Positions 17,838-26,924 of a stretch of 64,000 bases of DNA are shown piece by piece; positions within the stretch are counted from its first letter, which is position 1, and every line of letters begins with the position of its first letter. A program made the translations under genes and the position numbers. The DNA is from Jhaorihella thermophila (GTDB taxonomy: Bacteria > Pseudomonadota > Alphaproteobacteria > Rhodobacterales > Rhodobacteraceae). The stretch lies in contig NZ_FNVD01000005.1 of the NCBI RefSeq assembly GCF_900108275.1, positions 1-64,000 on the forward strand. Direction: 5' to 3'. The notes beneath the pieces were generated by a model. That model saw nothing but the letters and a program-made list of their open reading frames with translations. It was not told the origin of the DNA and searched no databases.

Positions 17838-19053
17838 GGGTATCCTCCCGCATGTCCAGCATGTCCTGAACCAGATCGATCAGCGCGTCGGTCAGCTCGG
17901 CGCCCTCGGTTGCGACCTTCCAGGCGTCAAGCGCGATCCGAGCCGCCTGATCCGGGGCCGACAGCGCGACCACCTGGGCCGAGAGCTGATCGGCATTGCG
18001 CACCTCGCGGGCCGCGCTGATGGCGTCCAGCCGCGCAAAGGCATCGGGATAGTTGCCCGTATGCGGCCCGTGAATGACCGCCGAGCCGAGAGCGGCGGGC
18101 TCGAACGGGTTGCGCCCGCTGGGGCGGCGGTCGAAGGTGCTGGCGACGAAGGTAATCGGCGCGATCCGATACCACAGCCCCAGCGCCTCGGGATCGGCCG
18201 ACACGACGACCTGCGTTTCCTCGCCGATCGGATCGCCATCGTCCCAGTCGGCACAGCGCATTCCCTTTGAGGCAATGTGATCCTTCAACCCGACCGCATC
18301 GCCGGGATCGGCGACGTCGATCACCAGCAGCAGACGATGGATCAGCCGCACCGCGTTTCGGTGTGCCTCGAGCACCAGATCGACTTCGGCCGGCTGCGTT
18401 CCGACCGAAAACCAGACCGGGCGCCCGCCAATATCCCCGGACAGCTCGTCCAGCAGATCGTCGCTGCAGGGCGGAGGGGTCGCCGTGGTGCGCAGCCGCC
18501 CCGCGACACGCACGCGCGCGGACGAAAAACCGGCCCTGCGCAGGACTTCGGCCGCGGCCTCGTCGCGGACCAGGATCTGGTGAAAGCAGCCAAGGGTCAG
18601 CCGGCCGAGGTCGGGCATCCACCGGCTGCGGCGCGCCGGCACCTCGTCCTCGGCCAGGTCCACCAGAACCATCGGGATGGTGCGGCTTCGAGCCTGTGTG
18701 ATCAGGTTGGGCATCAGGTCGCCACCGGCCCAGAGACACATGTCCGGCCGCCAGTGATCGAGAAACTGGCGTGCCTGGTCGGGGTGGTCCGGGCCGAGAA
18801 CCTGCAGCAAATCGCAGCCATTGGGCGAAAAGGAATCCGTCCGCCTCTGGTCCACCGTCGCCAGAACCTTCAGCTCGGGGCGCTGCGACTTGATCCGGGC
18901 GGCGAGGTTGCACAGCACATGCAGCCGGTCCTGGCTGGTGGCGTGCATCCACAGCAGCTCACCATCCGGTCGTTCGATGTCCCCGATATGCGAGGCGCGG
19001 AACTTGCGGCGGGACAGCGCGCGATAGGCGGCAAGGCTGAGCGAACGGCTCAT
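17824..19053 (-). CDS. Degenerate Kdo-transferase-like (WaaA-family) glycosyltransferase
   Basis: A 409-aa protein aligning along its length with 3-deoxy-D-manno-octulosonate transferases (N-terminal glycosyltransferase domain, then the [20 protein letters not shown] region). Key signatures are altered. The catalytic HASxGE box reads HATSQDR (37-43). The WxExExWPN region reads [19 protein letters not shown] reads SVGTQPAEV (216-224), and GGHNPLEP reads SGRNPFEP (312-319). The usual N-terminal membrane anchor is also absent. Next to lpxK it should belong to LPS synthesis. It may be a diverged or re-purposed transferase. No ATG upstream improves the N-terminus. Confidence 0.75.
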   Translation of the reverse strand: MSRSLSLAAYRALSRRKFRASHIGDIERPDGELLWMHATSQDRLHVLCNLAARIKSQRPELKVLATVDQRRTDSFSPNGCDLLQVLGPDHPDQARQFLDHWRPDMCLWAGGDLMPNLITQARSRTIPMVLVDLAEDEVPARRSRWMPDLGRLTLGCFHQILVRDEAAAEVLRRAGFSSARVRVAGRLRTTATPPPCSDDLLDELSGDIGGRPVWFSVGTQPAEVDLVLEAHRNAVRLIHRLLLVIDVADPGDAVGLKDHIASKGMRCADWDDGDPIGEETQVVVSADPEALGLWYRIAPITFVASTFDRRPSGRNPFEPAALGSAVIHGPHTGNYPDAFARLDAISAAREVRNADQLSAQVVALSAPDQAARIALDAWKVATEGAELTDALIDLVQDMLDMREDTHAGP

Positions 19054-19213
19054 CCCCCGTGTCCCGCGTTGCTTGCAGGGCCTTGCCGCGCCCAGGCGGC
19101 CGGGTGCGGTTCATGACCTGAACTGTGTTCCATCACCATGCCTTTCCCGCCGATGGTAGGAACGGCGCGGGTCGGAGGCAACTGGCGCGGGGTCGGTGCA
19201 GGGCGCGCAAGGG

Positions 19214-20023
19214 TCACGGCTGTCCGGGGATGCCTGGACTCTGGGGGTCGAGCGCCTCGATCAGCTGGCGGTGCAGCGCGGCACCCGCCGCGACCAAGCC
19301 GTTGACCTTGGGATGCGGGTTGTTGAAGCGCAGGGGGGCGCCGGAGCGGTCGGTGCAGATCGCGCCCGCTTCGCGCAGGATCAGGTCGCCGGCGGCAATG
19401 TCCCATTCCCAGCTGGGCCGCAGGGTCAGCATCCCGTCGAAGCGCCCCTGCGCCACCAGCGCCAGGCGATAGGCCAGCGACGGCCGGTAGGACCGCGAGA
19501 AATGGGGAACATGGCCGTTCCGCCAGTGCAGGGACTGAAGGTTGGGCCGCGCGGCAAGGATGTCGGCCTGTTCCAGCGCGGCCTTGTCCGAGGCGCGAAT
19601 CGGCGTGCCGTTCAGAGAGGCCCCGCCGCCCTTGCGCGCGGCATACAGTTTGTCGCGCGCGGGCAGGTAGATCACCGCGGCGACCGGTTCGCCGTCTTCG
19701 ACCACGGCCAGCGAATGGGCCCAGCTGCTGGAGCCTTCGACAAAGCTGCGCGTGCCGTCCAGCGGATCGATGATGAACACGCGGTCCCGAGTCAGGCGGT
19801 CGGCGGTGTCTTCGGATTCTTCTGACAGCCAGCCATAATCGGGTCGGGCGCGGCGCAACCGGTCCTCGAGCATCTCGTTCACCGCCAGATCGGCCTCGGT
19901 CACGGGGCCGGCGCCGGCGGGCTTTTCCCATCGCTGCGCCGCCGGCCCGCTGAACGCGGTGGCAATGCGTCCGGCTTCGCGGGCGGCCTCGGTCAGCAGG
20001 GTCAGGTCGTCAGTCGCCGGCAA
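19214..20023 (-). CDS. Inositol monophosphatase-family phosphatase (3'(2'),5'-bisphosphate nucleotidase type)
   Basis: A 269-aa Mg-dependent phosphatase with the family signatures GPVTEADLAVNE, LSEES (metal Glu), IIDPLDGTRSF (DPLDGT) and WEWDIAAGDL (WDxAAG). Members hydrolyse inositol-1-phosphate or 3'-phosphoadenosine 5'-phosphate; CysQ-like recycling of PAP is plausible but not decided by sequence. The start overlaps the pmbA 3' end by 14 bases. Confidence 0.9.
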   Translation of the reverse strand: MPATDDLTLLTEAAREAGRIATAFSGPAAQRWEKPAGAGPVTEADLAVNEMLEDRLRRARPDYGWLSEESEDTADRLTRDRVFIIDPLDGTRSFVEGSSSWAHSLAVVEDGEPVAAVIYLPARDKLYAARKGGGASLNGTPIRASDKAALEQADILAARPNLQSLHWRNGHVPHFSRSYRPSLAYRLALVAQGRFDGMLTLRPSWEWDIAAGDLILREAGAICTDRSGAPLRFNNPHPKVNGLVAAGAALHRQLIEALDPQSPGIPGQP

Positions 20024-21356
20024 GGGTCAATCCTTCGACCAGAAGCGACGGCACCACGCGGGTCAGCCACGGACGGGCGTCGTTTGCGGGGATGATCCGG
20101 CGCAGCATGTCGCGCAGGTTGCCGGCAATGGTGCATTCGTTGACCGGCCAGACGATTTCGCCGTTTTCGACCCAGAACCCGGAGGCGCCGCGCGAATAGT
20201 CGCCGGTGGTGGGGTTGATCGTGCTGCCGATCAGCGAGGTCACCAGCAGGCCGGTGCCCATGTCGCGGATCAGGTCGTCGCGGCTGGCCGTGCCCTGGGT
20301 CAGTTCGATGTTCCAGTTCGCGGGCGCAGGCGGCGAAGACACGCCGCGCGCGGCATTGCCGGTGGGCTCCATCCCCAGCTTGCGGGCACTGGCCAGATCC
20401 AGAGTCCAGCCGGTCAGCACGCCGTTGTCCACGATGGCGCGGCGTCGGGTGGGCAGGCCCTCGGCGTCGAAGGGGCGCGAGGCGCCGATGCGCGGCCGGT
20501 GCGGATCCTCGATCACCGACAGCCCGCCCGGCAGAACCGGCTGCCCCAGCCGGTCCAGAAGCCAGGACGACCCACGCGCCACCGCCGCCCCGTTCGCCGC
20601 GGCCAGAAGATGCCCGATCAGCGAGCCCGCAATGCGTTCGTCGAACAGGACGGGAAAGGCGCCGGTGGGAGGCGTGCGCGGGTTCAGACGCCGGGCAGCG
20701 CGCCGGCCGGCGGTGGCGCCGATCTCTTCCGGCGGGCGCAGGTCCGACTGCCAAGTTCGGCTGTCGCTGTCATGGTCGCGCTCCATGCCGGTGCCTTCGC
20801 CGGCGATCGCCACGCAGGAAATCCAGCGCACAGTGCGGTCATAGCCGCCGGAAAACCCGTTCGTCGCCGCCAGATGCACCGAATGACGGCCATAGCCCGC
20901 ATCGGCGTCCGACACCTGCGTGACGCCCTCCACGGCCAACGCCGCAGCCTCGGCCGCCAGCGCGTCCCGTTGCAGATCCTGCGGCGCGGGTTCTGGCGCG
21001 GGATCGGCCAGTTCCAGCGCTGCGGCATCGGTGTTGCGCGCCAGCTGGTCGGGATCGGCCAGCCCGGCATAAGGGTCTTCGGGCGCCTCGCGGGCCATGG
21101 CGACGGCGCGTTCGGCCATCGCCGCCAGGGTTTCGGGCCGGGTGTCCGAGGTGGACACGATCGCCTGCCGTCGGCCGATCAGAACGCGCAGGCCCAGATC
21201 GGTCGCCTCGGACCGTTCGGCATGTTCCAGTGCGCCCTTGCGCACCTGAACCGACAGGGAACTGCCAGATGTCACCAGCGCATCCGCCGCCTCGGCCCCG
21301 GCGCGGCGGGCGGCATCCAGAAGGGCATGGCAAAGCTCTTGTGGTGTCGTGGTCAT
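20010..21356 (-). CDS. pmbA: TldE/PmbA-family metalloprotease subunit
   Basis: A 447-aa protein of the TldD/PmbA family, which forms a heterodimeric peptidase with TldD (maturation of microcin B17 and control of CcdA in E. coli). The sequence fits the TldE/PmbA side: SVQVRKGALEHAERSE near the N-terminus, GYGRHSVHLAATNGFSG in the middle and FWVENGEIVWPVNECTIAGN near the end. The TldE partner usually lacks the HExxxH zinc motif, and I see none here. AAAGGACAGC precedes the ATG at 21356. No tldD is adjacent. Confidence 0.9.
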   Translation of the reverse strand: MTTTPQELCHALLDAARRAGAEAADALVTSGSSLSVQVRKGALEHAERSEATDLGLRVLIGRRQAIVSTSDTRPETLAAMAERAVAMAREAPEDPYAGLADPDQLARNTDAAALELADPAPEPAPQDLQRDALAAEAAALAVEGVTQVSDADAGYGRHSVHLAATNGFSGGYDRTVRWISCVAIAGEGTGMERDHDSDSRTWQSDLRPPEEIGATAGRRAARRLNPRTPPTGAFPVLFDERIAGSLIGHLLAAANGAAVARGSSWLLDRLGQPVLPGGLSVIEDPHRPRIGASRPFDAEGLPTRRRAIVDNGVLTGWTLDLASARKLGMEPTGNAARGVSSPPAPANWNIELTQGTASRDDLIRDMGTGLLVTSLIGSTINPTTGDYSRGASGFWVENGEIVWPVNECTIAGNLRDMLRRIIPANDARPWLTRVVPSLLVEGLTLAGD

Positions 21357-21470
21357 GGGCTGCTGTCCTTTCGTCGCCTCCGAGGTAGCCTTGGCATCAA
21401 CAGCCCGCAAGGGGCACGGCAAACAAAGAGGGCCGCCACCGGGCGGCCGCGTTCGCCGGCATGGCCCGGA

Positions 21471-22997
21471 TCACTTGATGCGCTGTCCGTTGGCCAGCAC
21501 CTGGCCCTGTTCGTTGACCTCGATGGTCGAATTCAACGTGTCCGGCCCGTCGCCCGGCACGGCCAGCATGCCCAGCATCATGCGAAAGCCCATCGCTTCG
21601 TCTTCGCTGACCAGCCCCATCTGGATCAGCCGGTCGATCAGGCCGTTCGCGCCGATGATCTGCAGCTTGACCGTGCCTTCGGGGCGCGGGACGCCGCCAA
21701 AGGATTGCAGGTCTGAATTGTCGAAGGTGAAGTCGCCCTTGCCGGTCACGGCGGCGCCCGCGGCCGACAACCGCAGATCGTTGATCGTCAGCGCGTGCAG
21801 CTCGCCCGGCGGCATTCCGGTCTGTTCAAGCATCGCCGCAGTGGCGGGGTCCATCAGGTCATGCAGGATCCGCGCCTTGCCGGTCAGGTCGATGGCGACG
21901 GTCGCGGGGTCGCGCGGCAGGATGCCCGCCGGGTCGAAGCTGCTCCACAGCTGTTCGGGCATCACGAAGTCGGCCACCGTCAGGCCCAGACCAAAGGGCT
22001 GCGGTTCGTCGGACTTCGCCACCGGCATGTCGACGGAAAAGCCCAATTCGGCGGCTTGCAATGTCACCGGAAAGGGCAGTTCGCTGGCCGTGACGTTCAT
22101 CACCGGAGCGGTTTGCCTCACGCCATAGGCCAGATGCCGTGCATCCATCGCCACGGTGATTTCGCCACCCTTCGAATGGCCCGAATATTCAAAGGTCTCG
22201 CCATCGGCATCGACCTTCATCGCGGACTGTCCCGCAGCATAGCGGTAGTTGCCCTGAACGGCAAAGCCCGCGGCCAGCATGGATGGGAAATCGTCGGGGT
22301 TCATCTGGGCGGGAACCGAACCAGTTCCCGTGAACTCGACCTGATCCAGCGCGCCGCTCAGAGTCGCGTTCTCGCTGGATTCGGGATCCCGGAAGCCCAT
22401 GTCGTAGACCACCTTTCGTGCCGTCATCTGCTGGCTGGTGACGCGCATGTCCCCGGTTTCGAGGTGGGTTTTGCTGGAAACGTCGCCTAGGGTCACGGTC
22501 ATTCTTCCGACCTCGGGCGGCAGTTTCTGCCCGTTGACCGCGATTTCGCCCAGAAGGACGCCGACCTCTCCGGCGCCATAGTCATAGGTCATGTCACCGG
22601 GTGCGCCTGAAACCAAAAGCGCGGCATCGCTCTGGGTAAGGTCGAATCGCATCGACACGTTGTCGCCGCCATCGACCGTGTCGATCCGCATCGGAATGGA
22701 TTCAGGCATGGTGACCGACACCGTGCCATCGCCGTTTTCGGCAAAGGTCAGCTGACCCAGGTCGATCGACATCGCGCCGGCGTCTTCGGGAATCCGCATC
22801 GAGATGCCGAGATCGCTGATGGTCAGCGCCCCGCCCGACATCGTCTCGGTGCCGGAAATCGAGTAGCCCACGCTTTCCAGATACCCTTTCCACTCCAACC
22901 ACACGTCCCGCGCGGTCACATCGGCAAACGCAAACTGAGAGGTGAAGGCATAAAGACTGACCGCCGCACAGCCGCGAACAAGAAAATCACGAGACAT
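21471..22997 (-). CDS. DUF2125 periplasmic protein
   Basis: A 508-aa protein with a signal peptide (cleavage around SQFAFA) and a long beta-rich body of repeated short strands (LTISDLGISMRI, AMSIDLGQLTF and similar). This matches the DUF2125 family, found mostly in alphaproteobacteria. The predicted location is periplasm. The function is unknown; the beta-rich layout could suit lipid or membrane-surface binding, which is a guess. It stands alone, divergent from the SDR gene at 23132. Confidence 0.82.
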   Translation of the reverse strand: MSRDFLVRGCAAVSLYAFTSQFAFADVTARDVWLEWKGYLESVGYSISGTETMSGGALTISDLGISMRIPEDAGAMSIDLGQLTFAENGDGTVSVTMPESIPMRIDTVDGGDNVSMRFDLTQSDAALLVSGAPGDMTYDYGAGEVGVLLGEIAVNGQKLPPEVGRMTVTLGDVSSKTHLETGDMRVTSQQMTARKVVYDMGFRDPESSENATLSGALDQVEFTGTGSVPAQMNPDDFPSMLAAGFAVQGNYRYAAGQSAMKVDADGETFEYSGHSKGGEITVAMDARHLAYGVRQTAPVMNVTASELPFPVTLQAAELGFSVDMPVAKSDEPQPFGLGLTVADFVMPEQLWSSFDPAGILPRDPATVAIDLTGKARILHDLMDPATAAMLEQTGMPPGELHALTINDLRLSAAGAAVTGKGDFTFDNSDLQSFGGVPRPEGTVKLQIIGANGLIDRLIQMGLVSEDEAMGFRMMLGMLAVPGDGPDTLNSTIEVNEQGQVLANGQRIK

Positions 22998-23131
22998 GAG
23001 GGTTCCCTTGCAAATGAATTCGGCGCCATCGTCCGTTGTGGCGAGGGACGCGTCAAGGGGAACCGGACTGGACCTTGCCGCCCGTGCCGTCTACCACCAA
23101 GGGCGGAATGACGACGAGGAGCGGCAATCAC

Positions 23132-23893
23132 ATGAACAAGACCTGGGACATGACGGGAAAGACGGTGCTGATCACCGGCGCGAGCCGCGGCATCGGCGCC
23201 GAAGCGGCGCGTGCTTTTTCGGCGGCCGGCGCGAACGTGGCTCTGGTGGCGCGCAGTGCCGACAGCCTGCAAGACCTCGCCGCCGAGCTGGGCGAGCGCG
23301 TTTTTGCCATCGCCACGGACGTGGCCAACCATTCCCAGGTGGAGGTGGCGGTAAAACAGACCACGGCCCGCTTTGGCGGGCTGGATGTCCTGATCAACAA
23401 TGCCGGGGTGATCGAGCCGATCTCGCATCTGTCATCCGCCGATCCCGACGGCTGGGGCCGGGCGGTGGACATCAACCTCAAGGGGGTCTTTTACGGCATG
23501 CGCGCGGCGCTGCCGGTGATGAAGGCGGCCGGGGGCGGCACCATCATCACCGTGAGCTCGGGCGCGGCGCATCATCCGATCGAGGCCTGGAGCCACTATT
23601 GCGCCTCAAAGGCGGGCGCGGCGATGCTGACCGCCTGCCTGGATCTGGAAGAACGCCACAACGGCATCCGCGCCATGGGCCTTTCGCCGGGTACTGTGGC
23701 CACGAAGATGCAGCGCGAGATCGCCGCCTCCGGCATCAACCCGGTCAGCCGCATTCCGTGGGAAGATCACGTTCCCCCCGAATGGCCGGCGCGGGCGCTG
23801 GTCTGGATGTGTTCGCCGGATGCGGATGATTTCGTGGGTCAGGAAATATCTCTGCGCGACGAAGCGATTCGCGCACGGGTGGGCTTGGCATGA
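23132..23893 (+). CDS. Short-chain dehydrogenase/reductase
   Basis: A 253-aa classical SDR with the cofactor motif TGASRGIG (17-24), NNAG, the catalytic Ser in VSSGAAHH and the YxxxK pair in HYCASKAG. The substrate is not evident. The ATG at 23132 follows GAGGAG. The stop overlaps the next start as ATGA, so it is co-translated with an enoyl-CoA hydratase-like protein, which suggests acyl-CoA or hydroxyacyl substrates. Confidence 0.9.
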   Translation: MNKTWDMTGKTVLITGASRGIGAEAARAFSAAGANVALVARSADSLQDLAAELGERVFAIATDVANHSQVEVAVKQTTARFGGLDVLINNAGVIEPISHLSSADPDGWGRAVDINLKGVFYGMRAALPVMKAAGGGTIITVSSGAAHHPIEAWSHYCASKAGAAMLTACLDLEERHNGIRAMGLSPGTVATKMQREIAASGINPVSRIPWEDHVPPEWPARALVWMCSPDADDFVGQEISLRDEAIRARVGLA

Positions 23894-24498
23894 TCGAACT
23901 GGAACGGGAGGGCGGGCTGTGGGTCGTCACCATCAACCGCCCGGACAAGGCCAATTCGCTGACCGAGGCGATGCTGACCGAACTGGCCGAGATCGCCGAG
24001 AACGCGCATGAGGCGGGGGCCCTGATCCTGACCGGCCGCGGCAAGGTGTTCAGCGCCGGCGCGGACCTGGACGAGGCGCGGGCCGGTCTGGCGCTGTCGC
24101 CGGTGTGGGAGCGGCTGTCGGGCGCGCTGGCCGCGCTGCCGGCGCTGAAGGTCGCGGCGTTGAACGGCACGCTGGCGGGCGGGGCGATCGGCATGGCGCT
24201 GGCCTGCGATCTGCGCATTGCGGTGCCTTCGGCCAAGGTATTCTATCCGGTGATGAAGCTGGGCTTTCTGCCGCAACCGTCCGATCCAGGGCGCATGGCG
24301 GCACTGATCGGCCCTGCGCGGACCAAGCTGATCCTGATGGGAGGACAGAAGATTACCGCGCAGGAGGCCTATGATTTCGGGCTGGTGGACCGGATCGTCG
24401 AGGCCGAGGCGTTGATGGGCACCGCGCGCGAGATCGTTGCCGCTACGGTTGCGGCCAAGCCCGAGATCGCGGCAGGTATCCGCGAGCTTTGTTCGTGA
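23890..24498 (+). CDS. Enoyl-CoA hydratase/isomerase family protein (short)
   Basis: A 202-aa crotonase-fold protein, about 50 residues shorter than the usual 255-260. The CoA-binding and oxyanion-hole elements are present (FSAGADLDEA and LNGTLAGGAIGMALACDLRIA). The segment FYPVMKLGFLPQPSDPGRMA sits where hydratases have a catalytic Glu, but no clear GxxPE motif is visible. The C-terminal helical part is truncated, ending shortly after QEAYDFGLVDRIV. Overlaps the SDR by 4 bases. The reaction is uncertain. Confidence 0.82.
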   Translation: MIELEREGGLWVVTINRPDKANSLTEAMLTELAEIAENAHEAGALILTGRGKVFSAGADLDEARAGLALSPVWERLSGALAALPALKVAALNGTLAGGAIGMALACDLRIAVPSAKVFYPVMKLGFLPQPSDPGRMAALIGPARTKLILMGGQKITAQEAYDFGLVDRIVEAEALMGTAREIVAATVAAKPEIAAGIRELCS

Positions 24499-24502
24499 CC
24501 CG

Positions 24503-24588
24503 TGTTTCGGATTGGCCATGCCAATCCGACCGATGCGAGGGGGCGCTGCCCCCTCGCGCTCCCCCGGAGTATTTTCAGCAAGATGAAG
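24503..24588 (+). repeat. Dispersed intergenic repeat, AAGATGAAG-tail class, long form
   Basis: Stem-loop CGGATTGGC (24508-24516) with GCCAATCCG (24520-24528), then GGGGGCGCTGCCCCC, CTCCCCCGGAGTATTTTC and AGCAAGATGAAG. The first stem-loop matches that of the copy at 1743-1838 in position but with different paired bases. It lies between the convergent ECH-like and HNH genes. Confidence 0.8.
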
Positions 24589-24617
24589 GGGGTGGACGTC
24601 GCATGGGCCCTTTCATC

Positions 24618-24911
24618 CTATCGCCTCCGGCGCGGTCCTGGCACCCGTGACCGAAAGGTGGGCGGGCGCTTGCGAACCCAGGCGATGAACTTTGCCAGCC
24701 GCGGGTGGGCTTGCAGCGCCTCGATGGTGTGATAGTCCCGGGCCAGCTCGGCTTCGGTCAGGCTGGCGTGGATTTCCTTGTGGCAGATCTCGTGCAGGAG
24801 AACCACCGGCCCGCCCTTGCCGCCCTTGAGCCGGGGGATCAGGTGGTGCAGGCTCTGACCGGCCTCGGGCGGGATCGGGCGGTTGCAAAGCGGGCAGATT
24901 GGATCGGTCAT
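24618..24911 (-). CDS. Small HNH endonuclease-like protein
   Basis: A 97-aa protein with a compact HNH-type metal site: CPLC near the N-terminus, SLHHLIPRLKGG, and EICHKEIH. The paired Cys and His suit a zinc-supported HNH finger. The C-terminal tail is basic (VRKRPPTFRSRVPGPRRRR), fit for nucleic-acid contact. No methylase, toxin or phage gene is adjacent. The ATG at 24911 has no clear ribosome binding site. It is divergent from the flavoprotein gene, with starts 25 bases apart. The target is unknown. Confidence 0.75.
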   Translation of the reverse strand: MTDPICPLCNRPIPPEAGQSLHHLIPRLKGGKGGPVVLLHEICHKEIHASLTEAELARDYHTIEALQAHPRLAKFIAWVRKRPPTFRSRVPGPRRRR

Positions 24912-24935
24912 CGAAACCACGGGTAACGGAAGGGT

Positions 24936-26159
24936 GTGAACAGGGTGACGCAGGCTGCCGGGCATGACAAGCCGCTCGCGCTGGTGGTGGGGGCGGGGCC
25001 GGCCGGTCTGATGGCGGCTGCAGAGCTGGCACGGGCGGGCGTGTCCGTCGTCATCGCCGAGGCCAAGCCATCGCCGGCGCGCAAGCTGCTCATGGCGGGC
25101 AAGTCGGCGCTGAATCTCACCAAGGATGAGCCTGTCGAGACGTTTCTGCGCGCCTACGCGGAGGCAGCCGGCTGGCTGCGACCGATGATAGAGGCGTTCG
25201 GCCCGCGCGCGGTTCAGGATTGGGCGCGCGAACTGGGACAGGATGTCTTCACCGGCTCGACGGGTCGGGTCTTTCCCAAGGTAAAGAAAGCCTCGCCGCT
25301 GCTGCGGGTCTGGTTGGCCGAACTGGACGGTCTGGGGGTCGAATTGCGCACGCGGTGGTGCTGGAACGGCGGGGGTGGACCCGGCTGGCGGTTCGATACA
25401 CCCGGTGGGACGCAGACCGTAAAACCGGACGCGGTGGTCCTGGCACTGGGCGGCGCGAGCTGGTCGAGGCTGGGATCAAATGGGGCATGGGCATCGTGGC
25501 TGATCGAAAGGGGTGTGGAGGTCGCGCCCTTTGCCGCCGCCAATGCCGGCCTGCTGATCGGCTGGTCGGATCACGTCCGCCGATTTCGTGGTGCGCCCCT
25601 CAAGGGCGTGTGCTTTACCGCCGGCCCGTTCACGTCACGCGGCGAGGCAGTGATTACGGAACGCGGGCTCGAAGGAGGCGGGATCTATACCGTCTGTCGC
25701 GGCGTGCGCGAAGGCCACCCGTTGGCCGTCGACCTGGCGCCCGACCTGTCCCCGGATCGCGTGATCGGCCGTCTGTCGCGCCCCCGCGGCAAGGCAAGCT
25801 GGTCGAACTTCATTCGAAAAACGCTTCGGTTCGATCCTGTACGGTTGGCGCTCTTGATGGAGTTCGCCCGCCCCTTGCCGACCGACCCCGCGCGGCTCGC
25901 CGCCCTGGTCAAGGCCCTTCCCGTGACAACCCAGGGCCTGTGTCCAATCGACGAGGCGATCTCGACCGCTGGAGGTGTCACCCGCGCCGCGCTTGACGAC
26001 TCGCTGATGCTCAGGGCGCTTCCCGGCGTCTTTTGCGCGGGCGAAATGCTGGATTGGGAGGCCCCAACCGGCGGCTTCCTCCTGACGGCATGCCTGGCCA
26101 CGGGCCGCTGGGCCGGACGTGCAGCCGCAGCCCGGCTTGGGCAAACGGTTCCGGGCTAG
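24936..26159 (+). CDS. FAD-dependent flavoprotein of the YhiN/HI0933 (BaiN) family
   Basis: A 407-aa protein with a Rossmann FAD motif GAGPAG (19-24), the family marker KLLMAGKSALNLT, and TGSTGRVFPKVKKASPLL, which characterises HI0933-like flavoproteins. The C-terminal FAD-contact region is visible as GVFCAGEMLDWEAPTGGFLL. The start is GTG at 24936; a second GTG three codons later is possible. The physiological substrate is unknown; some relatives reduce bile-acid intermediates. Confidence 0.88.
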   Translation: MNRVTQAAGHDKPLALVVGAGPAGLMAAAELARAGVSVVIAEAKPSPARKLLMAGKSALNLTKDEPVETFLRAYAEAAGWLRPMIEAFGPRAVQDWARELGQDVFTGSTGRVFPKVKKASPLLRVWLAELDGLGVELRTRWCWNGGGGPGWRFDTPGGTQTVKPDAVVLALGGASWSRLGSNGAWASWLIERGVEVAPFAAANAGLLIGWSDHVRRFRGAPLKGVCFTAGPFTSRGEAVITERGLEGGGIYTVCRGVREGHPLAVDLAPDLSPDRVIGRLSRPRGKASWSNFIRKTLRFDPVRLALLMEFARPLPTDPARLAALVKALPVTTQGLCPIDEAISTAGGVTRAALDDSLMLRALPGVFCAGEMLDWEAPTGGFLLTACLATGRWAGRAAAARLGQTVPG

Positions 26160-26172
26160 GGTCCGACTCCCC

Positions 26173-26224
26173 GCTTCTTTCTGGTCCCAAATACCCGCGC
26201 CGCAGGCATGGCCCCGCAGGGGCC
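26173..26224 (-). repeat. Dispersed intergenic repeat, AGAAAGAAGC-tail class (minus strand)
   Basis: On the minus strand the order is GGCCCCTGCGGGGCC, ATGCCTGCGGCGCG, GGTATTTGGGACC, AGAAAGAAGC. It lies between the convergent flavoprotein and GST genes. The hairpin part has a different sequence from the copy at 1743, but the GGTATTTGGGACCAGAAAGAAGC tail is the same as at 33641. Confidence 0.78.
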
Positions 26225-26234
26225 ATTCAAACTC

Positions 26235-26828
26235 TCAGCCTTTTGCCATTGCCGCGACCCGCCGGAAGGCCTCGCGCCCCCGCATCCGCTTGGAGTAATC
26301 CAGCAATGCCCCGCTTTCGACCGGGAACTTCGCGCCCAAGGCCCAGTTAAGGTTGTGCGTCAGAACGATATCGGCGATCGTCATTGCATCGCCCATCAGG
26401 AACGGCCCCTGAAACCGCTCGGCCAATCCCTTGATGTTGCGATCGAATTCCCACTTGAGACTCGGGTTCAAATCCGCCACGCGCCGCTCTTCCGGAAGGG
26501 TGAACTTGTGCCGCGTGCCGATCCACAGAAGGCTCTCGATCTCGTCCAGGATGCAATGAGTCAGCGCATCCTGCCGCGCGCGCTCGATCGTGCCGGCAGG
26601 ATAGGTCAGCTTTCCGTGCCGGTCGGCAAGAAAGGTCAGGATCGCGGTCGAATCGGGAATCGCTGCCCCGTCCGTCTCCAGCACCGGCACCTTGCCCGAG
26701 GGGTTCACCGCCAGAACCGCCGGATCGTGCGGGCCGGCCTCGATCAACTCGTAGGGCTCGCCGATTTCCTCGAGCATCCAAAGGATCCGAAAGCCCCGGT
26801 TCGATGCCTTGCCATAGACCTTGTACAT
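26235..26828 (-). CDS. Glutathione S-transferase family protein
   Basis: A 197-aa cytosolic protein with an N-terminal thioredoxin-like domain (residues about 1-75: MYKVYGKASNRGFRILWML, NPSGKVPVLETDG and the GSH-binding IPDSTAIL) and an all-helical C-terminal domain (ERFQGPFLMGDAMTIADIVLTH). It likely conjugates or reduces via glutathione; the class and substrate are not evident. It lies downstream of holA on the same strand with a gap of about 96 bases. gshA elsewhere in the window supplies glutathione. Confidence 0.9.
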   Translation of the reverse strand: MYKVYGKASNRGFRILWMLEEIGEPYELIEAGPHDPAVLAVNPSGKVPVLETDGAAIPDSTAILTFLADRHGKLTYPAGTIERARQDALTHCILDEIESLLWIGTRHKFTLPEERRVADLNPSLKWEFDRNIKGLAERFQGPFLMGDAMTIADIVLTHNLNWALGAKFPVESGALLDYSKRMRGREAFRRVAAMAKG

Positions 26829-26924
26829 GAACGCCTCCCTCTCGCGTCTTTGGCGGGCACCGTTCCCACCGGTGCCGGCTACGTCAAGCCGGCCGCAGCG
26901 TCACCCGACGGCGCTCACCCTCTT

